DNA of 9,706 nucleotides, from contig CAMDZK010000027.1 of the NCBI GenBank assembly GCA_945910665.1, forward strand, positions 1 to 9,706, in the 5' to 3' direction. The DNA is from an uncultured Peptostreptococcaceae bacterium. Lineage in GTDB: Bacteria > Bacillota > Clostridia > Tissierellales > Peptoniphilaceae. Position 1 is the stretch's first letter. Each line of letters starts with the position of its first letter. A program made the translations under genes and the position numbers. Below are positions 1-5,444 of this stretch, piece after piece. The notes beneath the pieces were generated by a model. That model was not told where the DNA came from, ran no database searches, and was given only the letters and a program-made list of their open reading frames with translations.

Positions 1-1236
1 ATTCGCGCCCACTTAAACATTCCAGAAAATTATGAAAATATCCTCTATAACTGGATGATGAACTTCCACGAATTTTCAGAAGACATCAAAGAGCTCTATA
101 AAAATTCGAAATCCTATCCAGAAACAGACATTATTATCGTGTCAGACCCAGACCAACAAATGGAGGGACGTGACAATGGATTGGCGCTTTTTGATCCGAT
201 GCATAACTGCGCGCTCTTATGTGGACTTCGTTATTTTGGGGAGCACAAAAAAGGAACTCTCACATTGGGCTGGACCATCGCCAACAGAAATGGCCACGCA
301 TCGTGCCACGGTGGAATGAAGCGCATCGAGAAAAAAGATGGCACTACGAAAGTGCTTGGCGTGTTTGGCCTTTCAGGTTCTGGGAAATCTACACTTACCC
401 ACGCTACCCACGATGGAAAATACAATGTAGAAATTCTCCACGATGATGCCTATGTCATCCACGAAGAAGATGGGCACTCCATCGCTTTGGAACCATCGTA
501 CTTTGATAAAACAGCAGACTATCCAGCGGGGAGTGAAGCCAATCAATACTTAGTCTCCATCCAAAACTGTGGCGCGACCCGTGCTGATGATGGACGCATT
601 TTACCCGTCACAGAAGACATAAGAAACGGAAATGGTCGTGCGATCAAATCCGTTCTCTGGACGACCAACCGCATCAACCGAATTGACGAATCTGTCGATG
701 CCATTTGCTGGATTATGAAAGAAGAAATCATGCCGCCCTTTGTGCGTGTGAATGACCCAGTGTTAGCTTCTGTTCTTGGGGCGACCTTGGCAACGAAGAG
801 AAGTTCTGCAGAAAATTTGGCCAAAGGCTACAATATGAACCAACTCGTCATCGAACCGTACGCCAATCCCTTTAGAACGTATCCGTTGAAAAATGACTAC
901 GTGAAATTCAAATCACTCTTTGAAAATCGTGATGTGGGTGGATTTGTACTTAATACTGGCGCATTTATGGGAAAAGACATAAAAAAAGAAGTCACCATCG
1001 ATCTTCTCGAGCAGTACATTGAAGATCGTGTCCAGTGGAAAAAACTTTTTGGATCCGACAAAATCGAATATGCCGTTGTCGAAGGTTACGAAGTCGAAGA
1101 AACAGAAAGCTATAAAAAAGCTCTCATCGACTCCATTAAACAGAGAATCCAGTATTTAAAGGGAGTCAAAGAAATGAACAAACTTCCAGAAGAAGCAATC
1201 GAAGCGCTAGAAGCTCTTTTAGAAGAAATCAATTAA
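1..1236 (+). CDS. pckA: Phosphoenolpyruvate carboxykinase (ATP), 3' part (5'-truncated by window edge)
   Basis: The frame is open from base 1 to the TAA at 1234-1236 with no stop, so the gene starts before the window; the ATG at 55 is internal. The visible 411 residues match the catalytic C-terminal part of ATP-dependent PEP carboxykinase, a cytosolic enzyme interconverting oxaloacetate + ATP with PEP + CO2 + ADP. A P-loop GLSGSGKS lies at 367-390, and the kinase-2 metal-binding acidic pair (HDD) is at about 439-447. The later blocks PPFVRVNDPV and VLNTGAFMGKD correspond to the 'LPPVSRL' and 'VNTGWNGTGK' regions of the Escherichia coli enzyme. The P-loop has Ser-Gly-Lys-Ser rather than the usual Thr-Gly-Lys-Thr, and the overall match is divergent, with an acidic/helical C-terminal extension (LPEEAIEALEALLEEIN). 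Compared with the about 540-residue family, the N-terminal domain is outside the window. The family call is firm; the physiological direction (gluconeogenic or ATP-forming fermentative) is not visible. Confidence 0.86.
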   Translation: MRAHLNIPENYENILYNWMMNFHEFSEDIKELYKNSKSYPETDIIIVSDPDQQMEGRDNGLALFDPMHNCALLCGLRYFGEHKKGTLTLGWTIANRNGHASCHGGMKRIEKKDGTTKVLGVFGLSGSGKSTLTHATHDGKYNVEILHDDAYVIHEEDGHSIALEPSYFDKTADYPAGSEANQYLVSIQNCGATRADDGRILPVTEDIRNGNGRAIKSVLWTTNRINRIDESVDAICWIMKEEIMPPFVRVNDPVLASVLGATLATKRSSAENLAKGYNMNQLVIEPYANPFRTYPLKNDYVKFKSLFENRDVGGFVLNTGAFMGKDIKKEVTIDLLEQYIEDRVQWKKLFGSDKIEYAVVEGYEVEETESYKKALIDSIKQRIQYLKGVKEMNKLPEEAIEALEALLEEIN

Positions 1237-1248
1237 AGGAAATACCAT

Positions 1249-1281
1249 GAGCAGGCAGCAAAATGAACTGCCTGCTCTTTT
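1249..1281 (+). terminator. Rho-independent terminator after pckA
   Basis: A perfect 10-bp stem pairs GAGCAGGCAG (1249-1258) with CTGCCTGCTC (1268-1277) around a 9-nt loop and is followed by TTTT. It begins 12 bases after the pckA stop, so it closes that transcript. Confidence 0.9.
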
Positions 1282-1330
1282 AATGGATCAGTCTTTTACA
1301 AAAACTCACTAAACCCATCCTTTTTCTTCG

Positions 1331-1362
1331 AAAAATATGAGACAGAAAAAACCTGTCTCATA
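1331..1362 (-). terminator. Hairpin with T-run on the minus strand (probable minus-strand terminator)
   Basis: TATGAGACAG (1336-1345) and CTGTCTCATA (1353-1362) form a perfect 10-bp stem with a 7-nt loop. On the + strand no T-run follows, but on the minus strand the stem is followed at once by TTTTT (complement of 1331-1335). It therefore reads as a terminator for leftward transcription. No minus-strand protein gene ends here, so the transcript it would terminate is unexplained; see the candidate RNA at 1331-1512. Confidence 0.55.
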
Positions 1363-1372
1363 CAATCCCTCA

Positions 1373-1465
1373 GTCCAGCACTCAACTATAATCGCATACA
1401 TATCCCATCATCATATATTCGTTGACATTGAAATAATACCTTGTACTATGGGTTGAGTGCTGGAC
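1373..1465. repeat. 14-bp perfect inverted repeat enclosing 65 bp
   Basis: Arms GTCCAGCACTCAAC (1373-1386) and GTTGAGTGCTGGAC (1452-1465) are exact reverse complements; one more pair (C1371/G1467) forms after a single mismatch. The hexamer TCCCTC occurs just outside both arms (1366-1371 and 1469-1474), which could be a target-site duplication of a MITE-like insertion or chance. The interior is AT-rich with no gene. The same arms could instead form the main stem of an RNA. Confidence 0.75.
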
Positions 1466-1499
1466 AGCTCCCTCTACACGAAGGAGCCTTAATATAAGC

Positions 1500-1528
1500 G
1501 GGACATTTGTTTTGCATCTTCTTATAAT
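1500..1528 (+). promoter_or_regulatory. Candidate sigma-A promoter for the DUF896 operon, overlapping a degenerate LexA-like box
   Basis: A consensus -10 TATAAT (1523-1528) is preceded at exactly 17 nt by GGGACA (1500-1505), a 4/6 match to TTGACA. Transcription would start near 1535, about 47 nt before the DUF896 start codon. The -35 overlaps GGGACATTTGTTTT (1500-1513), which keeps the dyad layout of the Gram-positive LexA operator (GAAC-N4-GTTC) at 6 of 8 core positions. In Bacillus subtilis ynzC belongs to the SOS-regulated yneA operon, so LexA control is plausible, but the match is imperfect and is inference. Confidence 0.5.
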
Positions 1529-1581
1529 GAATGGTCTAAATGGGTAAAAATAGAAGGAAGGTATCATCATGGAGGAACAAT

Positions 1582-1845
1582 ATGACAGATTTATTAAAGC
1601 GAATTAATGAGCTCGCAAAAATTGCGAAAGAAAGAGAACTTACCGAAGAAGAATTGAATGAACGTGCGACACTCCGCGAACAATACTTAAAAGAATTTCG
1701 CCAAGGCATTAAAGAAACACTGTTAAATACAAAAGTCGTAGACGAATATGGTGTTGATGTAACGCCAGAAAAACTCAAAGAAGCGAAACAAGAATATGAA
1801 GAAGAAAGTGCAGAAGATGCTTTTCGTGAAAATACAAAGGAGTAA
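1582..1845 (+). CDS. DUF896 (YnzC-like) small helical protein
   Basis: This 87-aa protein begins at ATG 1582, which has GGAGG at 1571-1575 six bases upstream. The in-frame ATG at 1540 has no such site and would add 14 unrelated residues. The sequence matches the DUF896/YnzC family throughout: an N-terminal helical hairpin (LLKRINELAKIAKERELTEE, then ELNERATLREQYLKEFRQ) followed by the conserved block LLNTKVVDEYGVDVTPEKLK. The family is small and cytosolic with no known biochemical activity; in Bacillus subtilis ynzC is part of the SOS-induced yneA-yneB-ynzC operon. Here no yneA or yneB neighbour is seen, so it sits apart from the cell-division inhibitor. The C-terminal tail is very acidic. 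The next gene's ribosome binding site overlaps its stop codon, so the two are probably co-transcribed. Confidence 0.88.
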   Translation: MTDLLKRINELAKIAKERELTEEELNERATLREQYLKEFRQGIKETLLNTKVVDEYGVDVTPEKLKEAKQEYEEESAEDAFRENTKE

Positions 1846-1850
1846 TCTTA

Positions 1851-2414
1851 TTGACGAAAGAGAAAAGAATTGAAGATTTAAAACAACAGATGAAAGGGAT
1901 TAAACATGATTTAGAAGGAAAGAAAAATCCCTTTACGACAAAAGAAATGAAAGAGCAATGGCAAGAAATTGAAAACCTTCGAAAAGAAATGAGAGACCTA
2001 CAAAAAGATCAACCAACGGATGAATTACTGAGAGCCGAGCGGTTTCAAAAGAATTTAGAACATGTAAAAACTCTCTCCGTGCGGTTTATTTACAACATCA
2101 TTGAAGGAAAAGAAGTCATTGCGGAAGTGAAAGAGGGCACAGTTTACATTCGTCAAAGGAAAAGAACAGGCGGTAAAGAAACGGTCGAAGAATATAGCGT
2201 TGATCAAAAAACATTTATCGACACACTTCGAAGTCTTCATCTCACCGAATGGAAAGCCCAGTACTCCCCTTCAGAATATGGACTTACAGTGCTGGATGGA
2301 TTTTCCTGGACCTTAGAAATTGACTTTTCCAACGAAACCCAGCCCTTTATTGTGACGGGAGACAATATGCTCCCCTATAATTCGCACACCCTAGCAAAAC
2401 TACTCAAAATGTAG
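1851..2414 (+). CDS. Uncharacterised 187-aa protein with N-terminal coiled coil, TTG start
   Basis: Translation most likely starts at TTG 1851: AAAGGAG at 1836-1842 lies 8 bases upstream and overlaps the stop of the DUF896 gene. Residues 1 to about 75 are highly charged (Lys/Glu-rich), with heptad-like spacing interrupted by a KKNPFTT segment, and are probably coiled coil. From about residue 78 the character changes to a compact beta-rich segment (SVRFIYNIIEGKEVIAEV). It ends in a DGFSWTLEIDFSNE strand pair followed by a GDNMLPYNSHTLAKLL tail. This Trp-x-Leu-x-Ile ... Gly-x-Asn-x-x-Pro-x-Asn ending resembles a C-terminal motif I recall in other uncharacterised Firmicutes proteins, but I cannot name a family. 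There is no signal peptide or membrane segment, so it is presumably cytosolic. Pairing with DUF896 gives only a weak hint of a stress or DNA-damage role. Confidence 0.8.
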   Translation: MTKEKRIEDLKQQMKGIKHDLEGKKNPFTTKEMKEQWQEIENLRKEMRDLQKDQPTDELLRAERFQKNLEHVKTLSVRFIYNIIEGKEVIAEVKEGTVYIRQRKRTGGKETVEEYSVDQKTFIDTLRSLHLTEWKAQYSPSEYGLTVLDGFSWTLEIDFSNETQPFIVTGDNMLPYNSHTLAKLLKM

Positions 2415-2438
2415 CTGCTCATGAGCAGCTATTTTTTT
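2412..2438 (+). terminator. Palindromic Rho-independent terminator after the 187-aa gene
   Basis: The 20-bp perfect palindrome TAGCTGCTCATGAGCAGCTA (2412-2431) is followed by seven Ts (2432-2438). The stop codon TAG (2412-2414) is itself the first three bases of the stem, so gene end and terminator are fused. Confidence 0.92.
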
Positions 2439-2510
2439 GAATGAGCACAGAACTATAATTCAATTATAAACAATTCGGATCTCGTATCACTTTTAAAAAT
2501 GAGTTAAACT

Positions 2511-2519
2511 TGATATAAT
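2511..2519 (+). promoter_or_regulatory. Extended -10 promoter candidate for the interrupted lipoprotein gene
   Basis: TGATATAAT is an extended -10 (TGn followed by consensus TATAAT at 2514-2519). The position 17 nt upstream (TTTTAA, 2491-2496) is only a 3/6 match to a -35, which extended -10 promoters can tolerate. It lies about 50 nt before the start codon at 2571. Confidence 0.55.
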
Positions 2520-2570
2520 ATATACCGATATGAATCACGTATCAAATACATACATAAAAGGAGAATCATC

Positions 2571-3140
2571 ATGAAAGCAAAACAATTCGTTGCACTGCTT
2601 CTCATTTTCGTTCTTCTGTTATCCGCTTGCACACCAAAAGAACCAGCGACCACAGAAGCAACATAGGAAAATACTGAGACGACAGAAGCGATGCAAACAG
2701 GAGTTCCAGAAGAAAAAAATTCTTTAATTACGCGTCAACGCAACGAAGACGGAACGCTTCGTGATGAAAGATATGTAGAAGAGCATGCTGACGGCGAAAC
2801 AACCGATGCAGCATTAACAGGCGCAGCAGCGGGCGGCGCATTAGGCGGCCTTGCAGGCATTCTCGTAGGAATTGGCGCACTTGCGATTCCAGGCGTTGGT
2901 CCAATTATTGCAGCAGGTCCCCTTGCAGCTGGATTAACAGGTGCAGCGATTGGTGCAGCAGGCGGCGGACTCATCGGCGCACTCGCAGGATTAGGTTTAG
3001 ATGAAGACGAAGCGCGTATCTACAAAGATGAAGTAGACCGTGGCGGCGTACTTGTTACTGTAGAAGATGACGGAATGCATCACGATGCAATCTCTGAAAT
3101 CTATCAAAGACATAATTCTACACACTACAAAAATTGGTAA
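2571..3140 (+). pseudogene. Lipoprotein with glycine-zipper domain, interrupted by an in-frame TAG at codon 32
   Basis: ATG 2571 has a strong AAAAGGAG site (2556-2563), and the first 20 codons are a textbook lipoprotein signal: MKAKQF, a Leu/Ile/Val/Phe core and lipobox LLSAC with lipidated Cys20, then a Thr/Glu/Pro-rich linker (TPKEPATTEAT). Codon 32 is TAG (2664-2666). The same frame continues immediately with the same kind of linker (ENTETTEAMQTGVPEE) and stays open to TAA 3138-3140. Linker composition on both sides matches, so this is one gene with a single nonsense codon (a C-to-T change of CAG would explain it). The intact product would be about 189 residues, anchored outside the membrane. 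The body has a Gly/Ala-rich zipper at codons 84-144. The result is a pseudogene, a suppressed or read-through stop, or a sequencing error. Confidence 0.8.
2691..3140 (+). CDS. Downstream open part of the interrupted lipoprotein (glycine-zipper, general-stress-like domain)
   Basis: This 149-codon frame is what remains open after the TAG. Its first ATG (2691) has no recognisable ribosome binding site, so independent translation is doubtful. Residues 44-104 are a long Gly/Ala-rich hydrophobic stretch (for example AALTGAAAGGALGGLAG and AIPGVGPIIAAGPLAAGLTG), typical of glycine-zipper membrane-associating segments. It is followed by GLDEDEARIYKDEVDRGG and VLVTVEDDG. The latter resembles the 'G(I/L)xExEAxxYxxxVxxGxxLVxV' module seen with glycine zippers in general-stress proteins of the YflT/DUF1269 kind. 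No enzymatic motif is visible. Without the upstream signal peptide the product would stay in the cytoplasm. Confidence 0.55.
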   Translation: MQTGVPEEKNSLITRQRNEDGTLRDERYVEEHADGETTDAALTGAAAGGALGGLAGILVGIGALAIPGVGPIIAAGPLAAGLTGAAIGAAGGGLIGALAGLGLDEDEARIYKDEVDRGGVLVTVEDDGMHHDAISEIYQRHNSTHYKNW

Positions 3141-3152
3141 GAATAAAAAGCG

Positions 3153-3183
3153 AAAGATGAATCGATTCGGTTCATCTTTTTTT
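3153..3183 (+). terminator. Rho-independent terminator after the lipoprotein gene
   Basis: AAAGATGAA (3153-3161) pairs with TTCATCTTT (3171-3179), extended inward by a T-G and a C-G pair around a 5-nt loop. The T-run covers 3177-3183. It lies 12 bases after the stop codon. Confidence 0.9.
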
Positions 3184-3579
3184 ATGCAAGAAATTTAAGA
3201 ATTGAGCAAATACTCTAGTTTATAAGAAATTTGTTGCATTCATAACAAGAAGAAATAGATTTTATATGCACTTTGCTAAGCTATAGATCTCAAATCCAAT
3301 ATACGTTAGTTTGATAAAAATAGACACTAAATTATAGCATAAAATAATCAAAAAGGCATGCTTGTAATGAACAATTGTAGCTCTCACTATACAATGTGTA
3401 GTTAATACTCCAGTTTTAAGCCAATTCTTGTAGATATCCCAAAATAGTTCAAACCACAATAATTTAATACTGTATCAAAATTGACAAAAACTAGCACTGA
3501 AACTCTATCAATATTATTAATCGAACCGACAGAATATATAGATATAAATGAGATTATAGTTAAAAATAATAAGATACTC
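3184..3579. other. AT-rich intergenic stretch with no recognisable gene
   Basis: About 400 bases between the lipoprotein terminator and the opp promoter candidate hold no supported gene. Open frames exist on the minus strand (within 3262-3617), but they lack ribosome binding sites, overlap one another, and encode low-complexity Ile/Leu/Phe/Tyr-rich sequence expected from AT-rich DNA. I see no terminal repeats, tRNA or convincing transposase motif. A TTGACA (3481-3486) lacks a good -10 at 16-18 nt. The segment could be a decayed gene or an upstream regulatory region for opp. Confidence 0.5.
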
Positions 3580-3608
3580 TTGCTATATATGAAAAACTTT
3601 GCTAAAAT
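3580..3608 (+). promoter_or_regulatory. Promoter candidate for the opp operon
   Basis: TTGCTA (3580-3585, 4/6 to the -35 consensus) and TAAAAT (3603-3608, 5/6 to the -10) are separated by exactly 17 nt. Transcription would start near 3615, leaving a leader of about 70 nt before oppA with no obvious riboswitch fold. Confidence 0.5.
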
Positions 3609-3685
3609 AATAATCATAAAGATGGGAAATCGATTTTATCTCTAACCTATCTTCATTCACTACTTTTTTAGGAGGAAACAGAGCA

Positions 3686-5371
3686 ATGAAAAGAAGATTA
3701 GTTGCACTAATCATGGCAATGGCTATGTTATTAGCCGCTTGTTCCGGCGGAAACACAGCTGTTACTGAAGGCGCTACACCACCAGAAGATCCAACTGCTT
3801 CAACTACAGAAGCGACAAGTGAAGCTGGCGGAGAAGCAGGCGAACAATACTTAAACACTTGGTACCAAGAAGAACCAACATCCTTAAACTCAACCAAAGG
3901 ATCTGACGCTTCTTCTTACAACATTTTATTGAACATCCAAGAACCACTCGTTCGTTCCGTAGAAAAAGAAGATGGAACGTTAGAAATCACACCAGCGGGT
4001 GCTGAAAGTTGGGAAACTTCTGAAGATGGACTTACTTGGACATTCAAAATCAGAGAAGGAAACAAATGGACAAACGGAGACCCTGTAACTGCCAATGACT
4101 ATGCATTTGGTATTACAAAATCTGTATCCAACGAATTCTACTCTGAAGGTATGGGTTGGTTAATGGACTGCATCGAAGGAGCCAACACAGAAGCTCCAGC
4201 GGTTAAAGCAGTTGATGACAACACTCTTGAAATCAAACTTGTACGTCCTACAAGCTATTTCTTAAATCTTGCTTCTACAAGACCAATGCTTCCAATTCAC
4301 CAAGCTACTTATGAAGCACACCCAGAAAATTACGGTACTGAAATCGATACAATCGAACAATGTGGACCTTTCGTAGCTACTGAATGGACACACCAAACCG
4401 AAATTAAAATGGTGAAAAACGAAAACTATTGGGATAAAGACAATGTAAATCTTGACAAAGTTTCTTGGAGAATTATCAACGAAGAAAACACAAGATACAA
4501 TGCATTCTTAAACGGTGAAATTGACACTGTTGGAACCAACAAAATGGAATGGGAAGAAAAATTCAAAGCCATTGAAAATGTAACACAAAAAACGTACCCA
4601 GGTTCTTCCATGACATATTTCTTCTTTAATACAGAAGCAAAACCTTTTAACAACGCAAAAGTAAGAAGAGCATTCTCTGCTGCATTTGACAGACAAGAAG
4701 CCGTAGACGGTCTTTTAAATGGCGTTGGCGTACCAGCCTACGGATGGGTAACACCAGGCATCACAAACCAGGCTGGTGAAGAATACAGATCCGTCGTCGT
4801 TGATCCTTTCAAAGAAGTTTTAGATAAAGTAACTGATCCTAAAGCACTTCTTGAAGAAGGTTTACAAGAAGAAGGCATGACCTTAGCTGAATTCCAACCT
4901 AAATTTGGTATCGGCGGAACTTCTACTGACGTTAGACAATGGGGAGACTACTACATCGCAAGATTGAACCAAGTTCTTGGCGTAAACGTAGACCTTTCTT
5001 TAAATGAATGGTCCGCATTCTCTTCTCAAGTCAACGCAGGTGACTTCCAAATCGCTCAAATGGGTTGGTTCCCAGATTACAACGACCCGTACCACATGAT
5101 GTCACTTCTTCTTTCTGATGTAAATGGTGTTATGACCAAATACAATAACCCAGAATACGACAAACTTGTGGATGAAGCATCCATGGAACAAGATCCCGCA
5201 AAACAAACAGATCTTTACAAACAAGCAGAAATTTTACTTGCTGAAGATTCTCCAGTCATTCCAATGTGGTTTGCAGTGAACAACACATTCCGTTATGACT
5301 ACGTAAAAGGAATGGCATACAGCCCATTTGCTACACAAGGTCTAAGATACATCGACACATCTGCTAGATAG
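3686..5371 (+). CDS. oppA: Oligopeptide ABC transporter substrate-binding lipoprotein
   Basis: This 561-aa protein starts at ATG 3686, ten bases after AGGAGG (3670-3675). A lipoprotein signal peptide (MKRR then a hydrophobic core) ends in lipobox LLAAC with the lipidated Cys at residue 19, so the protein is anchored on the outer face of the membrane. Residues 20-53 form a Thr/Glu/Ala/Gly/Ser linker, and the extracytoplasmic solute-binding family 5 domain follows. The family signature region is at about 106-140: AESWETSEDGLTWTFKIREG, then KWTNGDPVTANDYAF. Further family blocks are FFFNTEAKPFNNAKVRRAF, AAFDRQEAVDG, GWFPDYNDPYHMM and SPVIPMW. Its length suits OppA (about 540-560). It heads the oppABCDF operon and should deliver peptides to OppBC. 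Peptide length preference cannot be read from sequence, and dipeptide-binding (DppA-like) is an alternative. A hairpin just downstream may keep its mRNA more abundant than the rest. Confidence 0.92.
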   Translation: MKRRLVALIMAMAMLLAACSGGNTAVTEGATPPEDPTASTTEATSEAGGEAGEQYLNTWYQEEPTSLNSTKGSDASSYNILLNIQEPLVRSVEKEDGTLEITPAGAESWETSEDGLTWTFKIREGNKWTNGDPVTANDYAFGITKSVSNEFYSEGMGWLMDCIEGANTEAPAVKAVDDNTLEIKLVRPTSYFLNLASTRPMLPIHQATYEAHPENYGTEIDTIEQCGPFVATEWTHQTEIKMVKNENYWDKDNVNLDKVSWRIINEENTRYNAFLNGEIDTVGTNKMEWEEKFKAIENVTQKTYPGSSMTYFFFNTEAKPFNNAKVRRAFSAAFDRQEAVDGLLNGVGVPAYGWVTPGITNQAGEEYRSVVVDPFKEVLDKVTDPKALLEEGLQEEGMTLAEFQPKFGIGGTSTDVRQWGDYYIARLNQVLGVNVDLSLNEWSAFSSQVNAGDFQIAQMGWFPDYNDPYHMMSLLLSDVNGVMTKYNNPEYDKLVDEASMEQDPAKQTDLYKQAEILLAEDSPVIPMWFAVNNTFRYDYVKGMAYSPFATQGLRYIDTSAR

Positions 5372-5393
5372 TCTAATTAAATTTGAAGATCGT

Positions 5394-5423
5394 AAAACAG
5401 CCTTCTGATTAGAAGGCTGTTTT
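5394..5423 (+). terminator. 13-bp hairpin between oppA and oppB (attenuator or mRNA-stabilising stem)
   Basis: AAAACAGCCTTCT (5394-5406) and AGAAGGCTGTTTT (5411-5423) pair perfectly around the 4-nt loop GATT. The only T-run is the four Ts that form the end of the stem, so termination is probably partial. In ABC importers such hairpins after the binding-protein gene commonly allow higher binding-protein than permease expression. Confidence 0.8.
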
Positions 5424-5444
5424 AAAGATAGGAGAAAACAAAAA

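Larger units (their letters stand above)
1331..1512 (-). ncRNA. Candidate minus-strand structured small RNA, family unknown
   Basis: Read leftward, this segment has three successive helices: GCTCC/GGAGC (1487-1483 with 1471-1467), a 14-bp perfect stem GTCCAGCACTCAAC/GTTGAGTGCTGGAC (1465-1452 with 1386-1373) enclosing 65 nt, and a 10-bp hairpin followed by TTTTT. Upstream on the minus strand, a weak promoter candidate reads TTTACC, 16 nt, TATAAG (about 1549-1522), which would start a transcript of about 180 nt near 1512. I recognise no riboswitch, 6S, SRP, tmRNA or RNase P signature. The alternative is a small mobile element (MITE) carrying the inverted repeat. The helices are visible; transcription is inferred. 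Confidence 0.3.

Noticed and set aside
1282..1512. Known riboswitch or housekeeping RNA (6S, SRP, RNase P, T-box, purine, SAM)
   Set aside because: None of the conserved core sequences of these classes could be found on either strand, so the RNA is left as family unknown.
1382..1570. 62-codon minus-strand open frame over the inverted repeat
   Set aside because: No ribosome binding site, it overlaps the DUF896 promoter and inverted repeat, and the residue composition is random-looking.
2735..2974. Minus-strand Ala/Pro-rich open frame
   Set aside because: It is the shadow of the Gly/Ala-rich zipper coding region on the other strand.
3481..3511. Perfect TTGACA as the opp promoter -35
   Set aside because: No acceptable -10 is found 16-18 nt downstream; the nearest (TATCAA) is 19 nt away and poor, so the 3580-3608 pair is preferred.
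3262..3617. Two minus-strand open frames encoding Ile/Leu/Phe-rich peptides, possibly small membrane proteins or a transposase remnant
   Set aside because: They overlap each other, lack ribosome binding sites, and the hydrophobic bias is what AT-rich DNA gives. No transposase motif could be identified.
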